DNA of 64,000 nucleotides from Armatimonadota bacterium (GTDB lineage: Bacteria; Armatimonadota; Zipacnadia; Zipacnadales; JABUFB01). Shown here in pieces: positions 46,738-55,832 of the stretch. Below the pieces are notes generated by a model. The model was not told where the DNA came from. It searched no databases and worked only from the letters and a program-made list of their open reading frames with translations. Location of the stretch: positions 1 through 64,000 of the forward strand of contig JABUFB010000007.1 of the NCBI GenBank assembly GCA_013314775.1, in the 5' to 3' direction. A program made the position numbers and the translations under genes. Each line of letters begins with the position of its first letter. Position 1 is the stretch's first letter.

Positions 46738-48855
46738 TCAGGTGGCCGGAACTTCGTCCACGAACAGCACTGCCTCACTGGAGGTCTGTCGTCCGCTGGA
46801 TACGCTGCGGTTGCCCGTCAGGCGCCAGTTGATCTCGTAGTCGTAGTCGTACTCGTCCCTGGGAAGCATGAACTCGATTTTCTCGGACAACTGGTCCTTC
46901 GACGGGTTCAGGGTGGCCTGACGAACTTGCGCAGCCCCCGCCAGGTCATAGTGGATTTTGACCGTTACCAGACGCACCTGGGCATCTTTGAGCATGTCCG
47001 CGTCCGCTTGCAGTTCCACAGATCGGCGCTGGTATGGCGGAGCGAGGTTGATCGCACCCTCCGTCGCGTCGCGCCAGGGCTCTTGTACAGTGTTGCCGCC
47101 GAAGAAGCTCCACGTGGTCTGGTACTGGTAGTTCAGCCATTTGCTGCGGTTGTTATCGCCTTTCCAGCCATAGAGGAGTTTGAAGTTGTTCCCTTCCTGG
47201 TTGAAGTTGTTGCGGTCGATTCGTACCTCATCGTCGGTGATCTCGCCGCTCTCGTGCTTCTTGCGCAAATGCACAGTGACGAAGTTGATGTATTGGCCGA
47301 AGTCCGTGGCGTTCATCCCGTCCACGAAGGCTACGATTTCGCGCTGCCTGTAAAGCGGATCGTCCAGGTTGACCTGCCGGAAATGGCTCTCATCATCCAT
47401 CAGGCTGCGCAGGTCTCCAATGTTCTCATCGAAGCGCAGAGTGAGAGAGTCGGGGGTGAACTTGTTGAGGTCGATCTTGAAGGTGCCGCGCTGGCGGATT
47501 CGTTTCATTTCGAAGGCGGCAACCACGGCGAAACTGGGAACGGTGCGCTCCTCACGCGGGGCGCGTGTGGCGGTGGATGGCTGGTCAGTGGGCCTTGCGC
47601 GTCGGGCATATTCGCCACCCGTGTCCTCTTCGCGCTGGGCGTCACCATACGACGGACGCGGGGTCTCTTCGCCGCCACCTGCGGGCGCCGCGGTTCCCTC
47701 GCCGCCGGCTGCAGCCGCGGCTCCGCCCTCACCGGCTGCAGGGGCCGGAGTTGCGCCCCCGCCTCCACCCGCGGCCGGAGTGCGATCCGCGCCTCCTGCG
47801 CCTGTCGTGCCGCCTCCGCCGGCGCCAGCGGCTCTTTCGCGCTCCTCAGCTTCGCGGTTCTCCCGTCTGATCCGCTCGTTCTCACGCTCCGCTTCGGCGC
47901 GTGAGTCGCGCAGCATCCGCGATGCCCGGTCCAGCAGGCCGCCGCCGCTCTCTCCGCCAATGCCCGCGAGGGACCCGAGAGAAGGCGTCCCCGTTCCGTT
48001 GAGCGGAGAGAACATCATCTCTGTCAGCTTGTTGTAAGCGGTGGTGAGCAAAGTCTCCAACTTCTCATCGCTGCCTACCTGTGTCACTTTGATCGCGCCC
48101 TCGCGCTGAAGGTCATCGAAGGCGCCTTTGATCTCCGCCGCAAGGTATGTGCCGGCGATCCCCACTCCGAATGCCTTGTGGTCGTAGATCTGATCGAAGT
48201 TGGCCTCAATGACCGCGCGGTGCGGCGAGCGATAGCCGGCCATCTCCATCTCGAAGGTGAAGCTGATGTCGGGAGTGGCGGTCTTGAAGGACTCCCAAAG
48301 CACCTTCGCCCCCAACTTTGTCAGCTGCATGGAGATGGCGGCCTTCTGTCCGTCGAGCACAGGCGCGCTGCCCATGCCCACGACCTGAGTGGTAAACCCG
48401 CCCTTGGGGTCGGCGAAGCTGGATACGAGCCCGAACCTGCCCGACTTGTAAACGACCGGGCCCTGAATCTTCGCACCGGGCTTGATTCGCTGCAATGCCT
48501 GGCGCGCATCGCGCAGCTGCTCGTCGGTGACGTCCAGCGCCACTACCGCGTGGACGATCCCTCCGCCTTCGCCCTCGCGCGCCTCGGGCTGGTCAGCACC
48601 AGTGCGCACGTTCTCCACGTACCGCAGGAAGGAGAACTGGGGCCTGCCGTTCTCGTCGGTTGCGAGCCGCGGCTTGTCGGACACGTAATAGTACGTCATC
48701 TCATCATTGAGGTCCGGGAACAGGGTGAGCTCCCCGGCGGTGACGGGCTTGTCCAGGAGGATCTGCTGGGCACTCGCGCAGGGCGCCAGCAGCAGAGCCA
48801 CCCACGCCACCGTGCCGACGGTCAGGCCGAGCCGTGTTGCCTTCATCCCTAGCAT
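46738..48855 (-). CDS. Exported paralogue family protein, gene 6 of the cluster (with Gly/Ala-rich linker)
   Basis: The start at ATG 48855 shares one base with the preceding stop (TGATG), which indicates coupled translation; ATG 48846 is an alternative. The 705-residue protein has a signal peptide. It shows the shared motifs YYYVSDKPRLATDE and PQFSFLRYVENVR, SAPVLDGQ, TPDISFTFEM, RQVNLDDPLYRQREI, YINFVTVHLRKKHESGE and NYQYQTTWSF. It ends with YDYEINWRLTGNRSV and FVDEVPAT. In the middle (~285-420) a charged helix (RRENREAEERERAA) is followed by a Gly/Ala/Pro/Glu-rich linker. It aligns best with the gene at 51004. The function is unknown. Confidence 0.8.
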   Translation of the reverse strand: MLGMKATRLGLTVGTVAWVALLLAPCASAQQILLDKPVTAGELTLFPDLNDEMTYYYVSDKPRLATDENGRPQFSFLRYVENVRTGADQPEAREGEGGGIVHAVVALDVTDEQLRDARQALQRIKPGAKIQGPVVYKSGRFGLVSSFADPKGGFTTQVVGMGSAPVLDGQKAAISMQLTKLGAKVLWESFKTATPDISFTFEMEMAGYRSPHRAVIEANFDQIYDHKAFGVGIAGTYLAAEIKGAFDDLQREGAIKVTQVGSDEKLETLLTTAYNKLTEMMFSPLNGTGTPSLGSLAGIGGESGGGLLDRASRMLRDSRAEAERENERIRRENREAEERERAAGAGGGGTTGAGGADRTPAAGGGGGATPAPAAGEGGAAAAAGGEGTAAPAGGGEETPRPSYGDAQREEDTGGEYARRARPTDQPSTATRAPREERTVPSFAVVAAFEMKRIRQRGTFKIDLNKFTPDSLTLRFDENIGDLRSLMDDESHFRQVNLDDPLYRQREIVAFVDGMNATDFGQYINFVTVHLRKKHESGEITDDEVRIDRNNFNQEGNNFKLLYGWKGDNNRSKWLNYQYQTTWSFFGGNTVQEPWRDATEGAINLAPPYQRRSVELQADADMLKDAQVRLVTVKIHYDLAGAAQVRQATLNPSKDQLSEKIEFMLPRDEYDYDYEINWRLTGNRSVSSGRQTSSEAVLFVDEVPAT

Positions 48856-50945
48856 CAGCCTCCAATCAGTTCCTTGAAGCGGTCCAGCACTTTCTCGGTA
48901 GCGGTCTGTTCCAGTTGTTTGCCGGCATCCTTGTACACGGAAGTCTGCAGCAGATCCTCGGGGATCGTGGCGTAGATGTAGTCGTCGCCCACCTTCGCGC
49001 CCCAGGGCAGGACCAACTTGCCTTCGGTCTTGTGGTTCAGGATCAGGCGACACACGTAGCCGCGGCTGTCGCGGTCCATGAAGATCTGGCGCGAGACCAA
49101 CGGCTGGCCCTGGGCGGGGGACAGGTGAATGTTCTCCTCGGTCTCCTGTCCGAATTTGAAATACCGAATCTGCGCAGTGGCCCGGGTGATCCCACTCGCC
49201 TTCATCTCGTCTAGATCACCCTCGAACTCGATGGTGCGGGGCTTCACTGGTGGCGCGAGGGTTACGCCCTCCCAACTGCCCTTGATCCACGGCGGGTTCT
49301 CGGGGAACACATTGCCACCCCGCAGGCTCCACTGTGCCTGGTATTCGTACACGTCCGGGTTGGTGTCCTCGCCCCGGGAGTAGGTGACCGTCGCGGAGAT
49401 GCCTTTCTCTTTGATGTAGTTGGCATCGATGGTCACGTGGTCCTCAAAGTTGTTCCCCTTGTCTCGGGTTTTTCGCACGTTCACAGTCACGTAGTTGACG
49501 GCTTCGTCGAACATTTCCTTGGCGTCCAGGTCCAGTATGAAGTTGATGTCCCGGTGCTGGAAGAACGGGTCGTTCAGGTTCACCGTAGCCACGCAGCGCG
49601 GGTTGTCGCGCACGCTGTCATACCAGCTCGAAAGGTTCGCAACCACCGAGATCGGGCGCTTGATGGCTATTCGGTAGTTGAGACTGATTGTCTTGTCCTT
49701 CTGGGCGAGGGAGTTCTCGATGACGCTGCGGTTGAATGTATACGAGTTACCGTGGCGGATATCGGGGATCTCGTTCTCCTTCTTCTCGTCGCCCTCGGGC
49801 GGGGGAGGCATCTCTGGAGAAGCGGGCTCCGCAACGGCCTTGAGGAAGTAGTCGAAGAACGCGTCGCGCACCTTGGCGACCCGCTCATCCGCCACGAGTT
49901 CGTCGAACTTGACTTCGACGATGTTTTTCTCCAGCAAGAAGTCGTATTGCTGGCGGATCTCGTCGTAGGAGTACGAATACTGGGGCGTCTCGCTCTTCCA
50001 GATGGGTATGCCGAGAAGACTGTATTTCTTGGTCGTAGTTCCGGACTGCCAGCGCTTGTACTCCGCGTTGAGCTCGTTATGATGGGTCTCCAGCTTGGAC
50101 CAGTGGAAGGTAATGGTTCCCCTGGCCGCGGGGGTGAGCGTGGTGTAGGCGTAGTTCAGCGCAACAGAAAGGTCCGCGATGGAACTGGTCTTGGAGAAAG
50201 TGGCGCCCATGAGTTGCGCGCCTTCGGGCGAGAGCCGAGAAGCCGCCGCGACCTTGCCGCCAGGAACCAGCGGCGCTTTCCCGGAAGTGACCAGGGAGTA
50301 GGTCAGTCCGCCTTCGCCCTCGTTTGAAAGGGTGCCGGAGACAATCTGGAACGAGCCGGTATCGCCTTCGTACTCCAGCGGCGCGGCCCCCGCGAGTTCA
50401 GCGCCCTTGATCTTATCCTTGAGCTTCGCGGCCAGCTCCCGCTCCTGTTCCGGTGTGAGGCCCCACTCCATGAGGAAGTGGAGCAGCCCGCCTTGTGCAC
50501 CGCCCTGATCCACGCGCTTCTCAGTGGTGTACATGAGAAACAGGAACTCGGGCGTTCCGTCCGGCCTGCGCGCCAGGCGCAGATTGGTGGGCAGATAGTA
50601 GTACTTGGTGGCGAAAATCATTGGTCGAAGAGCAAGGGCCAGGCGCGGAGCCACCACCAGCGACGTCCGTACCCCGGCGACGCGCGGAGCGGCATACGCC
50701 TGCGGCCGGGTACTCACAATCATCGGCTGAGGCGGCTGCGGCGGCGCAGGGATGCTGGGCGGCGGGATGGATGTGGCCTGGGGCAGCAAGGTCACCTGGG
50801 TCCCGTCGTCCAGCACTATCGTTATCGGGTTCTCGTCATCCAGCGCGACGGCGTCTGCGGTCTGGGGCAGGGCGGCAAGGAGCACCAGAACCGCCGGCAC
50901 CACCTTTGCGATCAAGAGATACCTGCGACTTGTGATTGAGCCCAT
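48855..50945 (-). CDS. Exported paralogue family protein, gene 5 of the cluster
   Basis: The 696-residue protein starts at ATG 50945 after GGAGGGGAGACG. A signal peptide (~1-33) and a Pro-rich segment (~55-75) precede family motifs: KYYYLPTNLRLARRPDG, FQIVSGTLSNEGEGG, TSGKAPLVPG, VNLNDPFFQHRDIN, VNYVTVNVRKTRD and EYQAQWSLRGGN, then a beta-rich end (APPVKPRTIEFEGDLDEMK, TATEKVLDRF). It lacks the FIDEMP-type C-terminus of genes 4 and 6. Its last stop base is the first base of the next gene. The function is unknown. Confidence 0.8.
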   Translation of the reverse strand: MGSITSRRYLLIAKVVPAVLVLLAALPQTADAVALDDENPITIVLDDGTQVTLLPQATSIPPPSIPAPPQPPQPMIVSTRPQAYAAPRVAGVRTSLVVAPRLALALRPMIFATKYYYLPTNLRLARRPDGTPEFLFLMYTTEKRVDQGGAQGGLLHFLMEWGLTPEQERELAAKLKDKIKGAELAGAAPLEYEGDTGSFQIVSGTLSNEGEGGLTYSLVTSGKAPLVPGGKVAAASRLSPEGAQLMGATFSKTSSIADLSVALNYAYTTLTPAARGTITFHWSKLETHHNELNAEYKRWQSGTTTKKYSLLGIPIWKSETPQYSYSYDEIRQQYDFLLEKNIVEVKFDELVADERVAKVRDAFFDYFLKAVAEPASPEMPPPPEGDEKKENEIPDIRHGNSYTFNRSVIENSLAQKDKTISLNYRIAIKRPISVVANLSSWYDSVRDNPRCVATVNLNDPFFQHRDINFILDLDAKEMFDEAVNYVTVNVRKTRDKGNNFEDHVTIDANYIKEKGISATVTYSRGEDTNPDVYEYQAQWSLRGGNVFPENPPWIKGSWEGVTLAPPVKPRTIEFEGDLDEMKASGITRATAQIRYFKFGQETEENIHLSPAQGQPLVSRQIFMDRDSRGYVCRLILNHKTEGKLVLPWGAKVGDDYIYATIPEDLLQTSVYKDAGKQLEQTATEKVLDRFKELIGG

Positions 50946-51003
50946 CGTCTCCCCTCCTGATGTATTGGCATCCGCAGCGCACAATGCGGCCCGCGAGTTG
51001 CGC

Positions 51004-52737
51004 TTACTGTTCGGGCATTTCATCAATGAACACGAGCCCGCTTGAATCCTGGCCGGAAGCGGTCAGGCGCTGACCCGTCGTGAGGTGCCACGTAATCGTG
51101 TAGTTGTAGTCGAACTGTCCGTTCGGCAGGACGATCTCGACCTGCTGCTCCTCGATCGGCTGGTCGGGTCGCGCCACAAGCTGGTGTTTGCGAATCTGGC
51201 CGAAAAACGGGTAATCCACCTGGACGATGGCGGCACGGACACCCCGTTCCTTCAGCTTCTCCGCATCGCCCAGCAATTGCACGGTGCGGCGCTCGTACGG
51301 AGCGTAAACGTCGATCATCGGCGCCTCGGCATCCACCCATTCCGTGTCATACGCCCCGCCGCCCTTGAAGCTCCAGCGCGTCCTGTACTGGTACTTGAGC
51401 CAGGCCAGACGGTCATCGTCTCCGTCCCAGCCGTAGATGACCCGCGCTTCACCGAGAGCGTCCTTCACGCTCTCACGGTCGATGAGCACCTCCTCGATAG
51501 TCTCCTTACCGCTTTGGTGTTGTTTGCGTACCGTGACTGTGACCGAATTGATATACTTGTCGAAGTCGGGCAGGAGCGCACCGTCCACCCCGATCCGAAC
51601 TTCGCGCTGCTGGAACACCGGGTCCGCTAGATTGAAGGCCCGGAAGTATCGTTCATCGGTTCCGTGCTTCTGGTAGAAGTCGCCCACGTTGAACACGATG
51701 AATCCGTGCCGCTCCACGTTCGAACGATGGTTGAAGTCCATCACACTGATGCCCGAACTGCGCATCTCCTTGAGCTGGAACCCCGCGTACAGGCCGAAGT
51801 TGGTGGTCCTGCGGCTGGAAAGGATGCCGGAGCGCTGGTCGATGAGCGCGCCCAGTGCTTCACCCAGACCGCCCCGCTGAGCTTCGGGCACCCGGTCGGG
51901 CTCCACGGGTCGGAACATCAGCTCCAGCAGCTTCGCGTACACGTTGTTCAGGAGCGCCTCCATGGATTCATCGCTGCCGCTGGACCGGAGCTTGATGGCA
52001 TTGTTGCGCAGCAGGTCATCGAAGGCCAACTCCACGTCGGCGCTCACGAAATAAACGGTCCCGCCGGCCGAGAACGCCTTGCTCTTGCGCACCTCTGACC
52101 AGTCCACGGTCAGTTCGGCCTCATACGCGTCGGTGAGACCGCTGAAGGTCATGTCGAAGACCACGGAGACATCCGGGGTCGCCATGGCGAAGCTCTGCAG
52201 GAGAAGGCTGGCCTGCTGCGGGGTGAGATCGAAGGAAAGGGCGATGCGGTTGCCCTCCAAGACCGGCGCAGCGCCAGATGCCAGTATCCTGCGCTGAGTG
52301 CCGCCATCGGGGTTGATGATCGACGACACAAGGGCGTAGTGGCCTTTATCGAATACGATCGGCCCGCGTATCCGCACATCATCGTCTTGGGTGATCTCCC
52401 GCAGTGCCCGCTGGGCCTCCTGGACCCTCTCGGGAGGGGTCTCATACAGCAGCAGGAGGGTGAGTATCCCGCCACCGGCCGCCGCGGAGATGGTGTTCGC
52501 GGAATCGGTCTCGCCGGGCTTGGTCATTGCGTAGCGGATGAACGAGAACTGCGGCTGCCCCTGCTCATCGGTGGCGAGGCGGGCCTCGTCGGGAATGTAG
52601 ACATACTCCTGCGGGTTGGTTACCAGCGGAAAGCACCACAGCCCCTCGGCGCGCACGCCGCGGTCGATGGAGACCTGCTGCGCCTCGGCCGAGATCGTGA
52701 GCGCGACCAGCACCGCCACTGCGAGCACGGCTCTCAT
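51004..52737 (-). CDS. Exported paralogue family protein, gene 4 of the cluster
   Basis: The 577-residue protein starts at ATG 52737, overlapping the preceding stop as ATGA. It has a signal peptide (~1-20). It is the plainest family member: YVYIPDEARLATDEQG then PQFSFIRY, RIRGPIVFDKGHYALVSS, LASGAAPVLEGN, TPDVSVVFDMTF, RAFNLADPVFQQREV, YINSVTVTVRKQHQSGKE and KYQYRTRWSFKGGG, with a final YNYTITWHLTTG and FIDEMPEQ. The strand-like repeats of alternating hydrophobic residues suggest several beta-sandwich or Ig-like domains. Its C-terminal ~200 residues are clearly homologous to those of gene 6. No known family was recognised. Confidence 0.82.
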   Translation of the reverse strand: MRAVLAVAVLVALTISAEAQQVSIDRGVRAEGLWCFPLVTNPQEYVYIPDEARLATDEQGQPQFSFIRYAMTKPGETDSANTISAAAGGGILTLLLLYETPPERVQEAQRALREITQDDDVRIRGPIVFDKGHYALVSSIINPDGGTQRRILASGAAPVLEGNRIALSFDLTPQQASLLLQSFAMATPDVSVVFDMTFSGLTDAYEAELTVDWSEVRKSKAFSAGGTVYFVSADVELAFDDLLRNNAIKLRSSGSDESMEALLNNVYAKLLELMFRPVEPDRVPEAQRGGLGEALGALIDQRSGILSSRRTTNFGLYAGFQLKEMRSSGISVMDFNHRSNVERHGFIVFNVGDFYQKHGTDERYFRAFNLADPVFQQREVRIGVDGALLPDFDKYINSVTVTVRKQHQSGKETIEEVLIDRESVKDALGEARVIYGWDGDDDRLAWLKYQYRTRWSFKGGGAYDTEWVDAEAPMIDVYAPYERRTVQLLGDAEKLKERGVRAAIVQVDYPFFGQIRKHQLVARPDQPIEEQQVEIVLPNGQFDYNYTITWHLTTGQRLTASGQDSSGLVFIDEMPEQ

Positions 52738-54614
52738 TGCTGCCCACCTCCCGGCGCTGGCGGTGCAGGCTGCGCATCAGCCGGCTCGGGTGCCGGCGCC
52801 GGCGGCGCGGCAGGGCGTTCCGGCGGGGTCAGGTAGAGGTAACCGGTGTCCAGCAGTTGCAGACTGCCCTGGACCGTGCGGTCGGGGGCATACCACGAGA
52901 CCCGGTAGGCGATGGGTTCGCCGCGGTCGGAGTAGATGGACACACTCCTGGTGGATTCCACATCGGTTGCCCGCAAGGTTGCCTTCCGTTCGAGACGCGG
53001 TTTGTTGGCCAGAACGCTGGCGAAATCCACCACCGCTGTGGCAACTCCCCGCTCCGTGAAGAGGGCACGGTCCGCGTCAATCTCGACCACGCGCTTTTCG
53101 AATGGCGGCACCAGCGCCACCGCGGAATCACTGGACGATATCCACTGGTCTTCCCGCGCCGGGACGGGCACGGTGGGGCGGTCACGCACACTCCAGCGTA
53201 CCTGGTACTCGTACTTCAACCAGTCCGCGCCCTGTGCGCCCAGGCGGGGGAAAGACACATCCTGCACCGTGCGGCCGGCCTCGATGTCTGCGTGGGAGAA
53301 ATAGAGAGACTTGGTGACCGCCGGGCCGTCCTCGTAGGACTTGCGGAAGTTCACCGACACGAAATTGATGGTGTCCTTGAACGCGTCGAGGTATTCGCCG
53401 TCCACCTGGAAATGGACAGTGCGCACCTCGAAAGCCGGGTCGGCGAGGTTCACCACCCGAAAATAGCGCTTGTCCTGTCCCAGGGCCGAGTACAGGCCGC
53501 CCAGGTTGCCTGCAGTGTCCACGGGCACCCGGATGGTAGAGTTCTTCGAGAGAACCGCATTGAAGGTGTTGTGCCGAATATCCTTGCGGTTCTTCAGCAC
53601 GAACTGGTCGTCGGTGTAATACTTCTGGTCGCCCGTGCCGGTGAACAGCTTCGCGAGCCAGCCTTTCTCCTGACGGCCCTTGATCTGGTCGGCTTCCACC
53701 GCCGTCTCCCGCTCCGGGTCCGCCGCCCAGCCTGCCTTGAAGTCGAACATCAATTCCGTCAGTTTCCCAGTGATGATATCCAGGATGCTGCGGATCTCGT
53801 CTGCCTTGATCCCCAGGCCGGCAGTGCGGTCCAGCACCTCGATCTTCAGCAAGCCCGTGCGCTGGAGGTCGTCGGTGATATCCCGGATCTGCCGCCGCGT
53901 GTACTCGTACTGCACATTGTGCAGGCGGCTGTAGTGCTCATAGACCGTGTTTACGTCCGCCGTGACTCGGGCGTTGTACCCCATCACCGCGGCCTCGTAA
54001 TATGCGTGGATGGCCACGGACACATCGGACGTCGGACCCGTGAGTGAATCCCACAGCAGCGTGGCGCCCTTGGGTTCGAGGATCGCGGCGACAACCGCCT
54101 TCGAACCCGGAGTCAGCGGAGCCTTGCCCGAGGTGATCAGGGTCCGGGTGAACCCGCCCTCGGCCTGGTCGTTAAGGATTGCCGAGACCACCTGGAAGGA
54201 TCCCATGCCCTCCTCGCCATCCTTCACGGCCTGCATGAGGGGCACCGGCCCGATGATGCGACCGTTTGGGACCTGCTTCTTAAGCTCCTTGTCCAGGTCC
54301 TCCACCATGTCCGGGGGCAGCGTGAACTCCACAAGCGCATGGAACAGCCCGCCGCTGGTCTTCCCTTCGGGGTCCACGTATTTGAGGCACAGCAGTTCCA
54401 GTGTTCCGTCGTCTTTGGTCGCAAGTCGGGGGTAACGTGGCACGTAGTAGTAAGCAGTGGGGTCGGCGTAGTCCTGCAGAAGCTGAATGCCCTTGATGAA
54501 CCGCTGGCCTTGGTCGAGATTCACCAGCGCTGCGCAAGGCGGCGCACACAGAGACAAGGCAAGCCCGACAAGACACATCATGATCCATGCGCCGAACCGG
54601 CCTGTAGCCCTCAT
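52734..54614 (-). CDS. Exported paralogue family protein, gene 3 of the cluster
   Basis: The 626-residue protein starts at ATG 54614 after GGAGGG. A signal peptide (~1-29) precedes YYYVPRYPRLATKDDG, ELLCLKYVDPEG, MGSFQVVSAILNDQAEGG, TSGKAPLTPGSK, LWDSLTGPTSDVSVAI, FRVVNLADPAFEVR, INFVSVNFRKSYEDG and KYEYQVRWSVRD. A Pro/Ala-rich tail (~595-626) may be unstructured or a cell-wall or surface tether. Residues ~300-340 are charged. It is most like gene 5 in its first half and genes 4 and 6 in its second. Its stop overlaps gene 4. The function is unknown. Confidence 0.8.
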   Translation of the reverse strand: MRATGRFGAWIMMCLVGLALSLCAPPCAALVNLDQGQRFIKGIQLLQDYADPTAYYYVPRYPRLATKDDGTLELLCLKYVDPEGKTSGGLFHALVEFTLPPDMVEDLDKELKKQVPNGRIIGPVPLMQAVKDGEEGMGSFQVVSAILNDQAEGGFTRTLITSGKAPLTPGSKAVVAAILEPKGATLLWDSLTGPTSDVSVAIHAYYEAAVMGYNARVTADVNTVYEHYSRLHNVQYEYTRRQIRDITDDLQRTGLLKIEVLDRTAGLGIKADEIRSILDIITGKLTELMFDFKAGWAADPERETAVEADQIKGRQEKGWLAKLFTGTGDQKYYTDDQFVLKNRKDIRHNTFNAVLSKNSTIRVPVDTAGNLGGLYSALGQDKRYFRVVNLADPAFEVRTVHFQVDGEYLDAFKDTINFVSVNFRKSYEDGPAVTKSLYFSHADIEAGRTVQDVSFPRLGAQGADWLKYEYQVRWSVRDRPTVPVPAREDQWISSSDSAVALVPPFEKRVVEIDADRALFTERGVATAVVDFASVLANKPRLERKATLRATDVESTRSVSIYSDRGEPIAYRVSWYAPDRTVQGSLQLLDTGYLYLTPPERPAAPPAPAPEPADAQPAPPAPGGGQQ

Positions 54615-54629
54615 CCCGGCCCTCCATGG

Positions 54630-55832
54630 TTACGGGTTGGCCCCGGGGTCGTCCTCTTTCTGGTCCTCTGTTTCGTCTGGTTCGTCTCCGAAGACCTGCG
54701 GCTTCGGGGGCGATGTCACGTCGAGCATCTGCGCCCACGATTCCCGCTCGATCCACTCTCCGGCGGTCTCGGACCCGTCTTGACCGATCTCGATCACACG
54801 GTACCGGTACGGCTTGTCGATCCGCACGGCCACCGGGAATCGTATGCTTCGGGCGTACAGCTCCGGCCTGCCACTTTCAAAGATCACAGACAAACGCGCC
54901 TCGCCGCCCGCAACTGCCTGGGCCGCGATCTCCACCTGTTTCTCGTAAAGGTCCGGCCGCAGTTCGTTGTTGAAGTCATAACAGCGCACTTCCAGCACCG
55001 CATAGCCAGGGGGCAGGCTTTCGTTGATATCGGCGCGCTGGAACAACTCCGGCCAGCGAGCGGCATCGGCGGTGATGGACAAAGCCCCTGCGCGCACCAC
55101 CCGGTTGAGCAGTGCGGGCTCCTCATCCCCCTCTTTGGGCGCCTCGGGGCCCTGGAGGGCCTTGTTCATCTCGGCGATCAGCTCCGGCGAGCCCTGCAGT
55201 TGCTCCACCGGTTCCTCCGGCGCGATGCCGGGCGCGATGAAGGCGTAGCCCAGACTCAGGACCACCTGCCCCTCCTGGAGCGCCTCCCAAAAGAGCTGCG
55301 ATGTCTCATCATCGAGGCTCAGCGTGTAGTTGCGCTCGGTCCAGTACCCAACTGCAGGCTCCTGCCCCGCCTCCTCGAAATGCCCGTCCGGAATCGCTTG
55401 CGGTGGATCCTGCCGCACCGTCGCATACACCAGCGCGGAATCCAGGCGGCTGATGGGCAGGGGGCGCAGGTCCACCGTCCGGCCCGGCTTGTAGAGGGCT
55501 CTGCGTGCCGCCTCGATGTCCGCCAGTGAAGGCCCATCCAGGCGCACCCGGAAGGTCAGAATGCTGCGATGGAGCACAGCGCCCCGATCTCCCGCCGCGC
55601 TGGTGCCGACGTAGCGCATCTGCAGGAAGCGGAGGTCCGGCCGGCCCTCGTCATCGGTGACCAGCGCCACCTGTCCCGGCGGGTAATAGTAGCGGGATGT
55701 GATCTTGTCGTCTCGGTACACCTTCAGGGGGCCCGCCGGGATGCTCAATCTCAGATCCGGGGCCGCCTGCGGGGCGGTCCCAGCGGCCAGCACCACCAGG
55801 CAGACAATGGTTCCAGTTCGGGCGAGGCTCAC
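54630..55832 (-). CDS. Exported paralogue family protein, gene 2 of the cluster (short form)
   Basis: The 400-residue protein starts at GTG 55832, overlapping the preceding stop as GTGA, with GGAGGG about ten bases upstream. A signal peptide (~1-23) precedes SRYYYPPGQVALVTDDEG and DLRFLQMRYVG, a version of the family's first motif. The later DPxFQxREV and RKxHxSG motifs are missing, so only the first half and a final beta-sandwich (PYRYRVIEIGQDGSE) are kept. An acidic tail ends the protein (DETEDQKEDD). It is a diverged, reduced member. It lies 15 bp before gene 3. Confidence 0.76.
   Translation of the reverse strand: MSLARTGTIVCLVVLAAGTAPQAAPDLRLSIPAGPLKVYRDDKITSRYYYPPGQVALVTDDEGRPDLRFLQMRYVGTSAAGDRGAVLHRSILTFRVRLDGPSLADIEAARRALYKPGRTVDLRPLPISRLDSALVYATVRQDPPQAIPDGHFEEAGQEPAVGYWTERNYTLSLDDETSQLFWEALQEGQVVLSLGYAFIAPGIAPEEPVEQLQGSPELIAEMNKALQGPEAPKEGDEEPALLNRVVRAGALSITADAARWPELFQRADINESLPPGYAVLEVRCYDFNNELRPDLYEKQVEIAAQAVAGGEARLSVIFESGRPELYARSIRFPVAVRIDKPYRYRVIEIGQDGSETAGEWIERESWAQMLDVTSPPKPQVFGDEPDETEDQKEDDPGANP

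Noticed and set aside
47655-47835. DNA tandem repeat in gene 6
   Set aside because: It is a Gly/Ala/Pro/Glu-rich coding linker with varied codons rather than a periodic DNA repeat.
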